A DNA stretch of 64,000 nt. Origin: Pseudomonadota bacterium (GTDB taxonomy: Bacteria > Desulfobacterota > Syntrophorhabdia > Syntrophorhabdales > Syntrophorhabdaceae). The stretch covers positions 34,920 to 98,919 of the forward strand of contig JAPLKB010000015.1 of the NCBI GenBank assembly GCA_026388275.1. The letters are read 5' to 3'. Shown in pieces: positions 53,765-63,189 of this stretch (position 1 is its first letter; each line of letters starts with the position of its first letter). A program made the position numbers and the translations under genes. The notes beneath the pieces were generated by a model that searched no databases, was not told the origin of the DNA, and worked only from the letters and a program-made list of their open reading frames with translations.

Positions 53765-54796
53765 TCATATCACCGGTATATAGAAATAAAATTGCAAAAC
53801 AACGCTATTGTCGCTCCTGCTGTGGTCGTACTGATACATCATGCGGACTGTGAGATTAGACGTGACCAGACTTGAAACACAAAACGCCGCCAGCCAATTT
53901 TTATCGTCCCCGAACTTCCAATACGTCGGCTGTACCTCTATTTTGAGCCGTCCCTCGGGGTCGGCATTGAAGCCTAACCGGTACATCAGTGCATATGTGT
54001 CCTGATCAAGCCACGTTCCTGTGAGTACATCAAAACGATGTTCAAAGCGGTTCCTTAAAATTGTCAGGTCAGCCCCGGTAAGTCTCATCTCCTGAGGCTT
54101 CTGATCTCTCAGGCTGTAGCCCATGGTATCAAGCGTGTTCCCGTAACCGAGGGAAAAACCCAGGTTGAAATTATCCTGACTTAGGACACCATAGGAAATC
54201 CTGGTTGCAGCCATGGAATTGCCCTTCGTATATACTGGCATACCTGAACCAGTGGTGAGACTGGCTGAAACATCTCCCCAGGAGAAATCCTTGGAGAGCC
54301 CACCACCCCAGTCACGGTCATATCCAAAGCCCTGTACAGCAAGAGTGCGAAGCAGCAGACCGTGGCTGTCGAAGTAGGACCCGAGTCCGAAGGCAGGACG
54401 GTTATGCCCGACCCACACATAAGGCCCTGGGGTCTTCACCTTAAAATATGCGTTATATACCTGGGGCTCCCACTTTATACCGTTTGCCCCGTCCAACCCG
54501 TTGATAGTCAAAGCAGCGCGAGCCTGGAGGGCGAAGGTGCCCCAATCTCCGGACTCGCTTGAAAATCGTTTTAAATAATCGAAGCCCACACTCGGTTTCT
54601 GCATCTCTGCATCCGGGTTCATTGAATAGTAAACCGGCTTTCTCAGTTCGGAAGAATAGCCGGCAACTCCCTGGGCTTCGAAATAGAGAAGCTGATCCGC
54701 AGCCTGGACTGTATTAGTAACAAATAAAAGAACTGCGTATGCAATGAGGATTCTAAACGTTAAAATTGTATCTACCCCTTGCGACGACTTTTCCAT
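53765..54796 (-). CDS. Putative outer-membrane beta-barrel protein
   Basis: The 343-residue protein has a signal segment (about residues 12-33) followed by alternating hydrophobic/polar stretches. Aromatic residues are common at the strand ends, and it finishes with QFYFYIPVI, close to an outer-membrane C-terminal signature. The pattern suggests a barrel of 12-16 strands, but I recognise no family. Its position beside a MacB-type exporter suggests an outer-membrane partner, which is inference. Confidence 0.55.
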   Translation of the reverse strand: MEKSSQGVDTILTFRILIAYAVLLFVTNTVQAADQLLYFEAQGVAGYSSELRKPVYYSMNPDAEMQKPSVGFDYLKRFSSESGDWGTFALQARAALTINGLDGANGIKWEPQVYNAYFKVKTPGPYVWVGHNRPAFGLGSYFDSHGLLLRTLAVQGFGYDRDWGGGLSKDFSWGDVSASLTTGSGMPVYTKGNSMAATRISYGVLSQDNFNLGFSLGYGNTLDTMGYSLRDQKPQEMRLTGADLTILRNRFEHRFDVLTGTWLDQDTYALMYRLGFNADPEGRLKIEVQPTYWKFGDDKNWLAAFCVSSLVTSNLTVRMMYQYDHSRSDNSVVLQFYFYIPVI

Positions 54797-55199
54797 CTCT
54801 CATGACAGTAAGTTTAATTTCCCAATCCCCGGGCATTACGATGTTTATAGGCAGGAGGTAGTCCCCTTTCTTTGAAAGCACAAACGGCCGGTCTCCCGTT
54901 GCATGGGCGCCTCTCATGGAAGGCATATCAGATTCAGCTTTCACTTCGAAAGAGGTATCTTTCTTGCCTTCCTTTGTAAATATTTCCACCTTCATAATCA
55001 CTGTGCCGAGCTTTGGCGTTTTATCAAAGCCATATATTAGATAATAGCCGTTTCCTATCTGTACTTTTTTACCTGGTTCGGGCATGGCAGGATAAGCCGA
55101 TGCCACTTCAGCGGCAGCATGGGCACTTTGGTATATAAACGGTAATAATACAACCAACGAGAGAAAAATAAAAAAGATGCTTTTTTTCATATAAATCAT
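54753..55199 (-). CDS. YtkA/FixH-like periplasmic protein
   Basis: The ATG at 55199 (GGGAGG upstream) gives 148 residues with a signal peptide (about residues 5-27). The rest has the single immunoglobulin-like fold of YtkA/FixH-type domains: GTVIMKVEIFTKEGKKDTSF near 70-90, MPSMRGAHATGD near 99 and GDYLLPINIVMPGDWEIKLTVMRDGKV near 115-140. These domains are often found with copper or membrane-transport proteins. It is the first gene of the cluster and overlaps the barrel gene by 44 bases. Confidence 0.7.
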   Translation of the reverse strand: MIYMKKSIFFIFLSLVVLLPFIYQSAHAAAEVASAYPAMPEPGKKVQIGNGYYLIYGFDKTPKLGTVIMKVEIFTKEGKKDTSFEVKAESDMPSMRGAHATGDRPFVLSKKGDYLLPINIVMPGDWEIKLTVMRDGKVVARGRYNFNV

Positions 55200-55299
55200 A
55201 AAATTACCTCCCTTATAGTAAAACGGTTTAGTGATATCCTCACAATTTTCATATATAAGCACAAATGCCTATTAAGTCAAGGAAGTCTATGGGAGTATC

Positions 55300-55503
55300 T
55301 GCCCCTCAGATAAATCATTTAAGGGTTATGATGTAGATGGGATAATGAGCGGCATTGTGAACGACGATCGATTTTCTGGAATAGTAGGAAATTCAATACG
55401 GACAGGGCACAACGTGATTTTACTTCTAAAAATATCTTCTGAGATTCAGGCAGCTATCCAGGCAAGAAATCTCTCTGTCTCGCAGGTATATATCTCCATA
55501 TGA
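55300..55503 (+). pseudogene. ParB-like remnant lacking the palindromic linker
   Basis: An open stretch of 67 codons without a start, reading KGYDVDGIMSGIVND, then GIVGNSIRTGHNVILLLKISSEIQAAIQ and SVSQ. It matches residues 131-200 of the ParB-like gene at 25.6 kb but lacks the linker of about 15-20 residues in which the other copies carry palindromes. The N-terminal ParB domain and the C-terminus are gone. The surrounding region 55200-55560 holds nothing else recognisable. Confidence 0.75.
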
Positions 55504-55562
55504 TCTGGAAGGGAAGAGAGTTTAAAAAGTAGAATTCCTTCGTTTTATTAATCAGTAATTAC

Positions 55563-55591
55563 TTGACAAACATTTTACCTTAAAGTATATT
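55563..55591 (+). promoter_or_regulatory. Sigma-70 promoter of the Rrf2 gene
   Basis: TTGACA (55563-55568) and TATATT (55586-55591) separated by 17 bases, 57 bases upstream of the Rrf2 start. Both boxes are close to consensus and the spacing is ideal. Confidence 0.75.
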
Positions 55592-55607
55592 ATTCATATA
55601 ATATTTG

Positions 55608-55626
55608 TATGATATTAAATATCATA
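55608..55626. promoter_or_regulatory. Palindrome downstream of the Rrf2 promoter, possible operator
   Basis: The perfect palindrome TATGATATT-A-AATATCATA lies 16 bases after the -10 box, where a repressor would block transcription. Auto-regulation by the Rrf2 protein encoded next is the simple reading. Confidence 0.6.
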
Positions 55627-55648
55627 AAGAACAAGGAGCGTAAATACT

Positions 55649-56095
55649 ATGAAAATCTCGACAAAAGGAAGGTATGGGCTTCGGGCAATGATTGATCTTG
55701 CAACACACGGAATACCAGGAACGCCTGTGTTTCTCTCGGATATTGCGAAAAGGCAGGGCTTATCCGACAAATATCTTGAGCACATATTCGGCGCTCTCCA
55801 TAAAGCAGGCCTTGTAAAGGCCATGAGAGGGAGAAACGGCGGGTACCTGCTCAGCAGACTACCTGATGAGATTACATTGAATGAAATACTCACAATCCTG
55901 GAAGGCCCTTGCAGCCTTGTCGATTGTGTGAGCGATACCAAAGCGTGTCCTAAAACGGAGATGTGCGTTACAAGAGAGATATGGACAATGCTGGGTGCCA
56001 AAATTGAAGAGGTGTTGAATGGATTTACCCTTGCAGCGCTGGCAGATAGACAGAAGGAGATAAACCAGCAGGATGTTTTTATGTACAATATCTAA
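55649..56095 (+). CDS. Rrf2-family transcriptional regulator
   Basis: The 148-residue protein has the Rrf2 N-terminal winged helix (MKISTKGRYGLRAMIDLA, then LSDKYLEHIFGALHKAGLVKAMRGRNGGYLL). Cysteines C88, C93, C100 and C106 lie in the effector region, with a spacing similar to the iron-sulfur ligands of IscR, so it may sense iron-sulfur status. Its neighbours are methionine and cysteine genes (metY/metW relics and cysK), which suggests a CymR-like role in sulfur metabolism. The two possibilities cannot be separated here. Confidence 0.88.
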   Translation: MKISTKGRYGLRAMIDLATHGIPGTPVFLSDIAKRQGLSDKYLEHIFGALHKAGLVKAMRGRNGGYLLSRLPDEITLNEILTILEGPCSLVDCVSDTKACPKTEMCVTREIWTMLGAKIEEVLNGFTLAALADRQKEINQQDVFMYNI

Positions 56096-56131
56096 ATAAT
56101 AGTGAGGGACTATAGAGATTAGAGTAGATAA

Positions 56132-56607
<476 letters not shown>

Positions 56608-56654
56608 TCGCGAGGTTAATTTATGACAGACAACATGCTCTTCTCTCCCTATGT

Positions 56655-57578
56655 CTACTGAAACAGCACAGTGCTCAGATAACGTTCGCCCGTATCCGGC
56701 ATTATCACTACAATCAGCTTGCCCTTATTCTCGGCCCGCTTTCCGATCTGGAGTGCGGCAAACGTGGCAGCGCCTGATGAGATACCCACAAGAAGACCTT
56801 CTTCTTTCGCAAGTCTTCTTGCGGTATCAAGGGCTTCTTCGTTCTTTACTTTAAAGATTTCATCTATAACCTTAAGATTCAGCACATCAGGTACAAAACC
56901 GGCACCGATTCCCTGTATTTTATGTGGGCCGGGATTCCCGCCTGAAAGTACAGGAGAATCATATGGCTCTACGGCAACTGCTTTGAATGAGGGTTTACGT
57001 GCTTTGATAATTTCGGCAACACCCGTTACGGTGCCGCCGGTACCCACGCCTGCTATAAGTATATCAATTTCACCATCCGTATCCTCCCATATCTCCTCAG
57101 CGGTAGTTGCTTTGTGTATGGCAGGGTTAGCAGGATTTTTGAACTGCTGAGGGATAAATGAGTTCGGTGTCTCTTTGGCAAGCTCTTCGGCCCTGGCTAT
57201 TGCGCCTTTCATGCCTTGGGCACCCGGAGTTAACACTAATTCAGCTCCATATGCCTTCAGCAGACTTCTTCTTTCAACGCTCATCGTATCGGGCATTGTG
57301 AGAATAAGCCGGTATCCCTTTGCTGCAGAGACAAAGGCAAGAGCGATCCCTGTATTGCCGGATGTGGGTTCAATAAGAACCGTATCTTTTGTGATAAGTC
57401 CCTTATCTTCCGCATCTTTGATCATTGCATAGCCTATGCGGTCTTTTACGCTCCCCGCCGGGTTAAATGATTCGATCTTTCCTACAATTTTGGCGTCAAT
57501 TCCGGCAGTTATCTTGTAAAGTCTTAGAAGCGGTGTCCTTCCGATTAATTCTGTTAAATTGTTTGCAATCTTTGACAT
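56655..57578 (-). CDS. cysK: Cysteine synthase A
   Basis: The 307-residue PLP enzyme joins O-acetylserine and sulfide. The PLP lysine is in [15 protein letters not shown] near residue 43, the substrate loop [11 protein letters not shown] near 69, and the PLP-phosphate loop [10 protein letters not shown] near 177. The C-terminal [10 protein letters not shown] is standard. It has its own promoter and operator on the minus strand and converges on the metW relic. Confidence 0.96.
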   Translation of the reverse strand: MSKIANNLTELIGRTPLLRLYKITAGIDAKIVGKIESFNPAGSVKDRIGYAMIKDAEDKGLITKDTVLIEPTSGNTGIALAFVSAAKGYRLILTMPDTMSVERRSLLKAYGAELVLTPGAQGMKGAIARAEELAKETPNSFIPQQFKNPANPAIHKATTAEEIWEDTDGEIDILIAGVGTGGTVTGVAEIIKARKPSFKAVAVEPYDSPVLSGGNPGPHKIQGIGAGFVPDVLNLKVIDEIFKVKNEEALDTARRLAKEEGLLVGISSGAATFAALQIGKRAENKGKLIVVIMPDTGERYLSTVLFQ

Positions 57579-57673
57579 AATTGATTCCTCCTATAAAAAT
57601 ATTTTTCTTCTTTAAAATCCAACTTGCAATCTTTTGACTCCGTTGTTTTAAAAACTTTTTAATGTAACATCAT

Positions 57674-57696
57674 AATCATATATATCCTATATGATT
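57674..57696. promoter_or_regulatory. Palindrome at the cysK transcription start, possible operator
   Basis: AATCATATA-N5-TATATGATT begins four bases after the -10 box of cysK, so it would cover the start of transcription. It is an obvious candidate site for the neighbouring Rrf2 regulator, although the half-sites are not identical with the palindrome at 55608. Confidence 0.55.
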
Positions 57697-57699
57697 AGT

Positions 57700-57728
57700 A
57701 TACTATAACAAGTCTGTCTTATTGTCAA
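57700..57728 (-). promoter_or_regulatory. Sigma-70 promoter of cysK
   Basis: On the minus strand TTGACA (57723-57728) and TAGTAT (57700-57705) are separated by 17 bases, about 122 bases upstream of the cysK start. Confidence 0.7.
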
Positions 57729-58054
57729 CACCTGCTTATATATTTTTTATTTTTTCGTAAATAAAAATTATTCTAAAAAAGCAGATACCCATTGAGACTC
57801 AAAAAAATTCATTTTTCTTTGTAAATCATGTATACGTCTGATCGGTCCGGCATGAAGATTCGCAGATGAGGATTGTACTTGAAAACAAATAAACTTCACA
57901 TAATCTAATGATTATTCGAAAGATTATAATTTTGCATAATTTAAACATTTGTAAATTTACCGGGGAGAACGGTTATTTCTCCACCTTCAAATACCTGGAC
58001 AAATATGAACATCCCGTATTTTAATCAAAAAACGTCATATGCATCGAGTTATTG
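57729..58054. other. AT-rich intergenic region
   Basis: Contains no convincing gene. A small hairpin GGAGAA/TTCTCC near 57964-57982 lies downstream of the DUF2934 gene on the minus strand and might end its transcript, but it lacks a T-run. Confidence 0.4.
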
Positions 58055-58324
58055 CTATGATGTTTTTTTGATTTTTGGTTTTGCAGCAGTTTTAACTGCC
58101 ATTTTTGGTTTGGCTTCGCTCTTTTTTGTTACTGCTTTTGCTGCTGCCTTTTTTTTCGGTTTTAATGCTTCCGTATTGTTTTGTCCGGTTTTATCTTTGT
58201 TTTTATATCTCGTCTTTACAATTGTCTCTGCTTCAATCCAGTGGTCAAAATGTCTTCCATGCACCATGCCTTCTCTTTCAAAAATTTCATAGGCAATCTT
58301 TTCTATTTCATCATAATAATCCAT
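58055..58324 (-). CDS. DUF2934 protein with lysine/alanine-rich tail
   Basis: The ATG at 58324 (with GAGAGG upstream) starts an 89-residue protein. Residues 1-35 carry the DUF2934 motif (YEIFEREGMVHGRHFDHWIEAE), a short helical domain. The remaining 50 residues are a low-complexity lysine/alanine/proline tail like those of histone-H1-like proteins, suggesting nucleic-acid contact. A plus-strand frame across the same place is a shadow. The function is unknown. Confidence 0.75.
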   Translation of the reverse strand: MDYYDEIEKIAYEIFEREGMVHGRHFDHWIEAETIVKTRYKNKDKTGQNNTEALKPKKKAAAKAVTKKSEAKPKMAVKTAAKPKIKKTS

Positions 58325-58576
58325 AGGCACCTCTCAAAAAATTATTGTTTGATAACAATTAAAACAGAATGAATGATTCTGTTTTAAAACTATCTCAAAC
58401 TATATATATACTAACTTACGTTTTTAAGCTTTGTCTATAATTATAGATCAAATTAATTCTGGAAGGCCATTTGGAGAATTAAGATGCGGTATGTTTCTTA
58501 AGGTTTTTTTGTCTCTTGAAAGGCAGGATTTTTCTGCATTTGAATTCAGTTGAAAATGTGCAAATCCTTTCTTTGG

Positions 58577-59953
58577 TCAGACAACGGTCCGGCGGGGACG
58601 TCGAGGTTTGCGCCGCCTCTTTCTTCTTTTTTCAGCAGGGATTTCATCTGCGGGCTGCTCCGAAGATAATACAGGAGGGGCCGCTAAAAGGAAGGTTTCC
58701 CACCATTCCAGGTGTATTCGGTCTTCCCTTCTCATCTCCGCTATAAGACGGAGATACACCAGAGATTCTCCAAATTCAGGCCTGCTGATAATGGAGGCCG
58801 GGCGTCTTGGTGGCATTCTGTGCAGAGAAGCCTGGAGAGCAAGAATAGCTCGCAGTCGACCGCCAACCCGTCCCGGAACGGATACGGTTCTGGAGATTTC
58901 TTCCATGAAAATTGCGCATATTTCATCCAGTGCCTGATGATGGGGAATGCCGTCACAGTGGCGTACAAAGGCTGCTTTTTCCAAACCAGGGCCAAAGAGG
59001 GCTGCAAGAAAGAGCGTCGGTGATGCAGGCGTACCATTCCGATATAGTTGATCGATGTACCCGAGATTTTCTTCCAGTAACACCATGCGATGGCTGTTTC
59101 CATAAATCCAGCGACCGAGATTGGGGAAAAGGGCTGCAAGAAGACCGGCCTTCTCCAGGAGATTAAAGGTTGGTCGGGCAGACCCAAGGAGGAAGAGTTT
59201 CTGTATCTCCTCATAAAGCCTTGCCGGAGAAACACGGGAAATAATGGAAGAGATCTCACAGATACTTTCCCAGGCATTGGGTTCTATAACAAAATCATGG
59301 GATGCTGCAAACCGGACTGCACGGAGCATTCGCACGGGGTCTTCCGTAAATCGGACACGAGGGTCGCCGATGGGATTAATTAACCGTTGCCGTAGGTCGC
59401 TCAGTCCGGTGCTGTAGTCAATAACTGAAAAATTTGCGATATTGTAAGCGAGGGCGTTGATGGTAAAATCACGGCGAAGAGCATCTTCCTCCGGCGTCCC
59501 AAAAACGTTGTCCACAAGAACCATGCCGTCCTCATCCTTAATGTGGCGTGGAAGACTTTTTTTATGGCCCGCCTCTTCCATATCCAGGGTATCGGATGGA
59601 ACAGCAGCCCGTCGGAATGTAGATACCTCCACAATTTCATCCCGAAAATGAAGATGTGCCAATCTGAAACGGCGACCTATGAGACGACAATTACGAAAAA
59701 GTCTTTTGATCTGGCTGGGTGTGGCATTTGTACCTATGTCAAAGTCCTTGGGTGTTCGTCCCAGGAGCAAGTCACGGACACATCCGCCCACCAGGAAAGC
59801 AATAAAACCGCGCGAATGGAGCCGGTAGAGTGTGTACAAAGCATTCGGGCTCACATGTTTTCTTGATATGCGATGCTCTTTCCGGGGAATGATTTTTGGT
59901 TCCACGCCCTTCAACATAACATAACTGCTCGAAAAAGCAAAATCATCTTGCAA
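58577..59953 (-). CDS. pcnB: Poly(A) polymerase I-like nucleotidyltransferase
   Basis: The 458-residue protein has the class II nucleotidyltransferase head: LVGGCVRDLLLGRTPKDFDIGTNATP near residues 55-80, with the catalytic aspartates in DFDIGT, then RFRLAHLHF and RRDFTINALAYNI. The downstream RNA-binding region and the strongly basic RKRRRKPRRPRR end are typical of PcnB and absent from CCA enzymes. It should add poly(A) tails to RNA and promote decay. An internal ATG at residue 13 is an alternative start. Confidence 0.88.
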   Translation of the reverse strand: MQDDFAFSSSYVMLKGVEPKIIPRKEHRISRKHVSPNALYTLYRLHSRGFIAFLVGGCVRDLLLGRTPKDFDIGTNATPSQIKRLFRNCRLIGRRFRLAHLHFRDEIVEVSTFRRAAVPSDTLDMEEAGHKKSLPRHIKDEDGMVLVDNVFGTPEEDALRRDFTINALAYNIANFSVIDYSTGLSDLRQRLINPIGDPRVRFTEDPVRMLRAVRFAASHDFVIEPNAWESICEISSIISRVSPARLYEEIQKLFLLGSARPTFNLLEKAGLLAALFPNLGRWIYGNSHRMVLLEENLGYIDQLYRNGTPASPTLFLAALFGPGLEKAAFVRHCDGIPHHQALDEICAIFMEEISRTVSVPGRVGGRLRAILALQASLHRMPPRRPASIISRPEFGESLVYLRLIAEMRREDRIHLEWWETFLLAAPPVLSSEQPADEIPAEKRRKRRRKPRRPRRTVV

Positions 59954-60171
59954 TAGTATAATGACATATCCGGATTAATATTTTGTCTTTAGTCTGTCAA
60001 GTTTGATAATTGAATATTTTTTACAATATGCCTCCTTTATTTTACGTCATATTTCGAGGCCGGAAGAGCTTGATAATGCCGACTATAGTTTCCGAAAGAA
60101 CCTTTTTTATTTGACAACTGGTGTCTTTTGTATAAACATTATTTAAAATAATGCATCACAAGGAGTGTGCC
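59954..60171. other. Divergent promoter region between pcnB and dctP
   Basis: About 220 AT-rich bases. A TTGACA at 60111-60116 points towards dctP, but the nearest TATAAA is only 14 bases downstream, so the promoter is uncertain. No terminator or other gene is seen. Confidence 0.35.
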
Positions 60172-61188
60172 ATGTATAAAAAAATTATTTTTAGTATGCT
60201 TGTTTTGTTTTTCTTTGTGCTTGCGGCCTCATCCTTTTCGATTGTCCAGGCAAAAATCGTTGTCAAATACGGACACGTAGGGCCTCCGATCCACCCCCAG
60301 CACCATGGGGCGCTTGCTTTTGCTAAATATGTCAACGAAAAGACAAATGGAGAGATTGAGGTTCAGGTTTTCCCTCTCGGCCAGCTTGGCGGTGAGCGTT
60401 CGATGACGGAGCAGGTCCAGTCAGGAACCCTTCATATGACAGCTGTTACCGCTGGCGTACTGGCTAATTTTGTACCGGAGATGGGTATAATAGAATTACC
60501 TTTCATATATCCAAACAGAGAAACTGCATATAAGGTGCTCGACGATAAAGATATCAGGGATAGATTTTACAAATATTGTGATCCGAAAGGTTTTGTCTTT
60601 ATCGGTTATACGGAAAACGAGTTCAGGGACATTACAAATTCAAAACGTGTGATTAGAAAACCGGAAGACCTCAAGGGCTTAAAGATAAGGGTTATAGAAA
60701 GTCCTTTATTTATAGATACATTCAAAGCACTGGGCACCAACCCGACACCTCTTCCATTCCCAGAAATTTACAATGCCTTGCAGCAAAAGGTGATTGACGC
60801 ACAGGATAATCCCCTCTATACTTCAATTTTGATGAAGTTTACAGAGGTCAATAAGTTTGCAACCATAACAAACCATATATTGACAGAATGCCCTGTGGTC
60901 ATAAACAAGAAATTCTGGAATTCTCTCACCCCGGAACAACAAAAGATATTCAGAGAAGCATCGGATGTCCAGATTAAGGTAAACAGGGACAATAATGCAA
61001 AAAACAGAGTTGAGGCTGTGGGAAAGGCAAGGGCCCAGGGGGTTGACGTCGTAATATTGACTCCCGCTGAAAGAGCAGCCTTTAAAGATGCCGTTAAGGG
61101 TGTTCACGACAAGTACAGAGGGGTCTACGGCGCTGAATGGTATGATTTTTATATCAATAAGATAGATTTTTATTCCAAAAAACATTAG
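60172..61188 (+). CDS. dctP: TRAP transporter substrate-binding protein DctP
   Basis: The ATG at 60172 follows AAGGAGTG and gives 338 residues. A signal peptide (about residues 1-25, ending FSIVQA) precedes a DctP domain: VKYGHVGPPIHPQHHGALAFAKYVNEKTNGEIEVQVFPLGQLGGE near residues 28-70, the ENEFRDITNSKRVIRKPEDLKGLKIRV block with its carboxylate-binding arginine near 165, and the NALQQKVIDAQDNP loop near 200. TRAP systems use an ion gradient to import organic acids; the substrate here is unknown. Confidence 0.93.
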   Translation: MYKKIIFSMLVLFFFVLAASSFSIVQAKIVVKYGHVGPPIHPQHHGALAFAKYVNEKTNGEIEVQVFPLGQLGGERSMTEQVQSGTLHMTAVTAGVLANFVPEMGIIELPFIYPNRETAYKVLDDKDIRDRFYKYCDPKGFVFIGYTENEFRDITNSKRVIRKPEDLKGLKIRVIESPLFIDTFKALGTNPTPLPFPEIYNALQQKVIDAQDNPLYTSILMKFTEVNKFATITNHILTECPVVINKKFWNSLTPEQQKIFREASDVQIKVNRDNNAKNRVEAVGKARAQGVDVVILTPAERAAFKDAVKGVHDKYRGVYGAEWYDFYINKIDFYSKKH

Positions 61189-61220
61189 ACTGCGTGCAAA
61201 AAGTATTTTGTGTAATGTAA

Positions 61221-61281
61221 GGGCAAGAGACCGGGATAAAGCCTTTCAGATATATTCCTGTCTCCTGCCCATTTGTCCCGG
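61221..61281 (+). terminator. Overlapping inverted repeats between dctP and dctQ
   Basis: GGGCAAGAGAC (61221-61231) pairs, with one mismatch, with GTCTCCTGCCC (61260-61270). CCGGGA (61231-61236) pairs with TCCCGG (61276-61281), which is followed by CTTTT. The two pairings share base 61231 and cross each other, so they are alternatives. The second resembles a weak intrinsic terminator that would lower permease expression relative to the binding protein. Confidence 0.5.
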
Positions 61282-61299
61282 CTTTTAAAACATTTCATT

Positions 61300-61806
61300 A
61301 TGAACGATTTTATCAATAAACTAAACAAGTTCGAGGAAGGATGTGCTACCCTTGCGCTTATCGGGATAGCCTGCCTCACCTTTGTGGAAACTGCCTTAAG
61401 GTACACAATGTCTTATACGTTTCCTTGGTTCGGTGAAGTCGCGAACTATACGATCATTTTCTCAACCTATCTCGGAGCATCCATCGGCGTAAAGTATGGA
61501 GCTCATTTTTCCATGGAAGCACTGACAGAATTTTGCCCGGACAAAATAAGTCATCTTATCAAAACGGCGGCTTATTTTATTTCGGCCTTTATGGCCCTTC
61601 TTTTTGTGTATTACGGATTTGTGCACCTTATTGCATTAAAAGGATTCGGCGTAAAAAGTCCTGCAATGCAGATACCGATGTTTATACCTTACATACCGAT
61701 TCCTCTTTTCTCGATAACAATGGCTTTCAGGTTTTTTGCATTGTCTTATAAGCATTTTAACAGTTTCTTAAAGGGCAAGCCATTCAGGAGGGTAAGTAAA
61801 AAATAG
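61300..61806 (+). CDS. dctQ: TRAP transporter small permease DctQ
   Basis: I choose the ATG at 61300, giving 168 residues; no good ribosome site exists for this or for an upstream TTG. Four membrane helices (about 15-35, 45-65, 90-110, 130-150) and the FPWFGEVANYTIIFSTYLGASIGVKYGAHFSMEAL stretch near 48-82 mark the DctQ family. The stop TAG touches the dctM ATG directly, with no spacer. Confidence 0.9.
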   Translation: MNDFINKLNKFEEGCATLALIGIACLTFVETALRYTMSYTFPWFGEVANYTIIFSTYLGASIGVKYGAHFSMEALTEFCPDKISHLIKTAAYFISAFMALLFVYYGFVHLIALKGFGVKSPAMQIPMFIPYIPIPLFSITMAFRFFALSYKHFNSFLKGKPFRRVSKK

Positions 61807-63090
61807 ATGACATTGACTGTCGTTCTTTTATGCTTTTTTGCGCTCCTTGCACTCAGTATGCCTATAGCGCTTCTTCTGGCAGCAACAACATCGGTGTATC
61901 TTGTATTTATTGCCCATATTCCGCTGACATCGCTGATACAACAATTATTTAACGGGCTTGACAACTTTGTTCTTCTCGGTGTGCCTTTTTTCATACTTGC
62001 CGGTAATATCATGGCTGAGGGGGCGATTTCCGACAGACTGGTAAACGTGATGAAGCTCTTTGTGGGCAGATTTACAGGGGGGCTTGCTATGGCCTCTGTT
62101 ATGGCATGCATGTTTTTTGCCGCCATTTCAGGCTCTTCCCCTGCAACAGTCATAGCAATCGGGAGCATTATGATGCCGGCCTTGATAAAAGAGGGTTATG
62201 GAGATCGTTTTTCCATCGGGCTGCTTACCTCATCCGGGTCCCTTGGCATTCTTATACCGCCGAGTATTCCGATGATTTTATATGCTCTCGTTATGAATGT
62301 CTCCGTTGCAGAGATATTCATGGCTGGGTTTCTTCCTGGTATATTTATCGGATGTTGTCTTATGGGTTATTCATATTATATGTCCTCCAAACATGCATGG
62401 CGCTCAAGCGTACGTTATACCTTTAAAGAAGGTTTGGTTATTATCAAAGACGGGATTTGGGCGCTTTTCCTGCCTGTCCTTGTGCTCGGCGGCATATACG
62501 GGGGGATTTTCACACCGACTGAAGCGGCGGCAGTATCTGTTGTATACGCTCTCTTTGTAGAGCTCTTCATATATAAAGAATTAAAGTTCAATAAGCTCTT
62601 TTCTGTATGTAAAGACGCAGCCATATTATCCGGTTGTCTCCTCTTTATCCTCTCCTGTGCTATGAGTTTTATATGGCTTTTGACGGTGGAACAGATACCT
62701 GTAAAGCTTGCAGAGGTAATCGTAGCCAATATTCAAAGTAAGTGGCTTTTTCTCCTTGCAATAAACGGCGTGCTTCTTGTTATCGGGTGCTTGATGGACA
62801 TCGTTACCGCCATTATCGTTATATCCCCGATTCTTGTGGAAACCCTGAACAGGTACGATATAGACTACATACATTACGGCATTATAATGATTGTAAATAT
62901 AGAATGCGGTTTTTTAACCCCTCCCTTCGGGCTTAATCTGTTTGTCTCCATGGCTATTATGAAGCGCTCGCTTATTGAAATAGGAAAGGCCGTATTCCCA
63001 TTTATCCTGTTGTTTATCGGATGCTTACTTGTTATAACTTATGTGCCCAAGCTTTCTTTGCTCCTGCCGGAACTTTTTTTAAGAAGATAA
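61807..63090 (+). CDS. dctM: TRAP transporter large permease DctM
   Basis: The 427-residue permease has about 12 membrane helices. Landmarks are GVPFFILAGNIMAEGAISDRLVNV near residue 58, MFFAAISGSSPATVIAIGSIMMPALIKEGY near 103-133, GILIPPSIPMILYALV near 149-165 and ECGFLTPPFGLNLFV near 365. These are the conserved substrate- and ion-site repeats. It completes the dctPQM set. Confidence 0.95.
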   Translation: MTLTVVLLCFFALLALSMPIALLLAATTSVYLVFIAHIPLTSLIQQLFNGLDNFVLLGVPFFILAGNIMAEGAISDRLVNVMKLFVGRFTGGLAMASVMACMFFAAISGSSPATVIAIGSIMMPALIKEGYGDRFSIGLLTSSGSLGILIPPSIPMILYALVMNVSVAEIFMAGFLPGIFIGCCLMGYSYYMSSKHAWRSSVRYTFKEGLVIIKDGIWALFLPVLVLGGIYGGIFTPTEAAAVSVVYALFVELFIYKELKFNKLFSVCKDAAILSGCLLFILSCAMSFIWLLTVEQIPVKLAEVIVANIQSKWLFLLAINGVLLVIGCLMDIVTAIIVISPILVETLNRYDIDYIHYGIIMIVNIECGFLTPPFGLNLFVSMAIMKRSLIEIGKAVFPFILLFIGCLLVITYVPKLSLLLPELFLRR

Positions 63091-63189
63091 TATCCATTTG
63101 CCTTCAATCATTCCCTCCTGTCCGTTGTTCACGTAGGACGTGCAGCTTCGTTGCCCGGTCATCCTCTGGGTGCTATCAATGAATCCGAA

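Noticed and set aside
56664..56675. AGCACAGTGC palindrome with the same CACAGTG core as the ParB palindromes
   Set aside because: Arms are only four bases, it lies in the end of cysK, and chance explains it.
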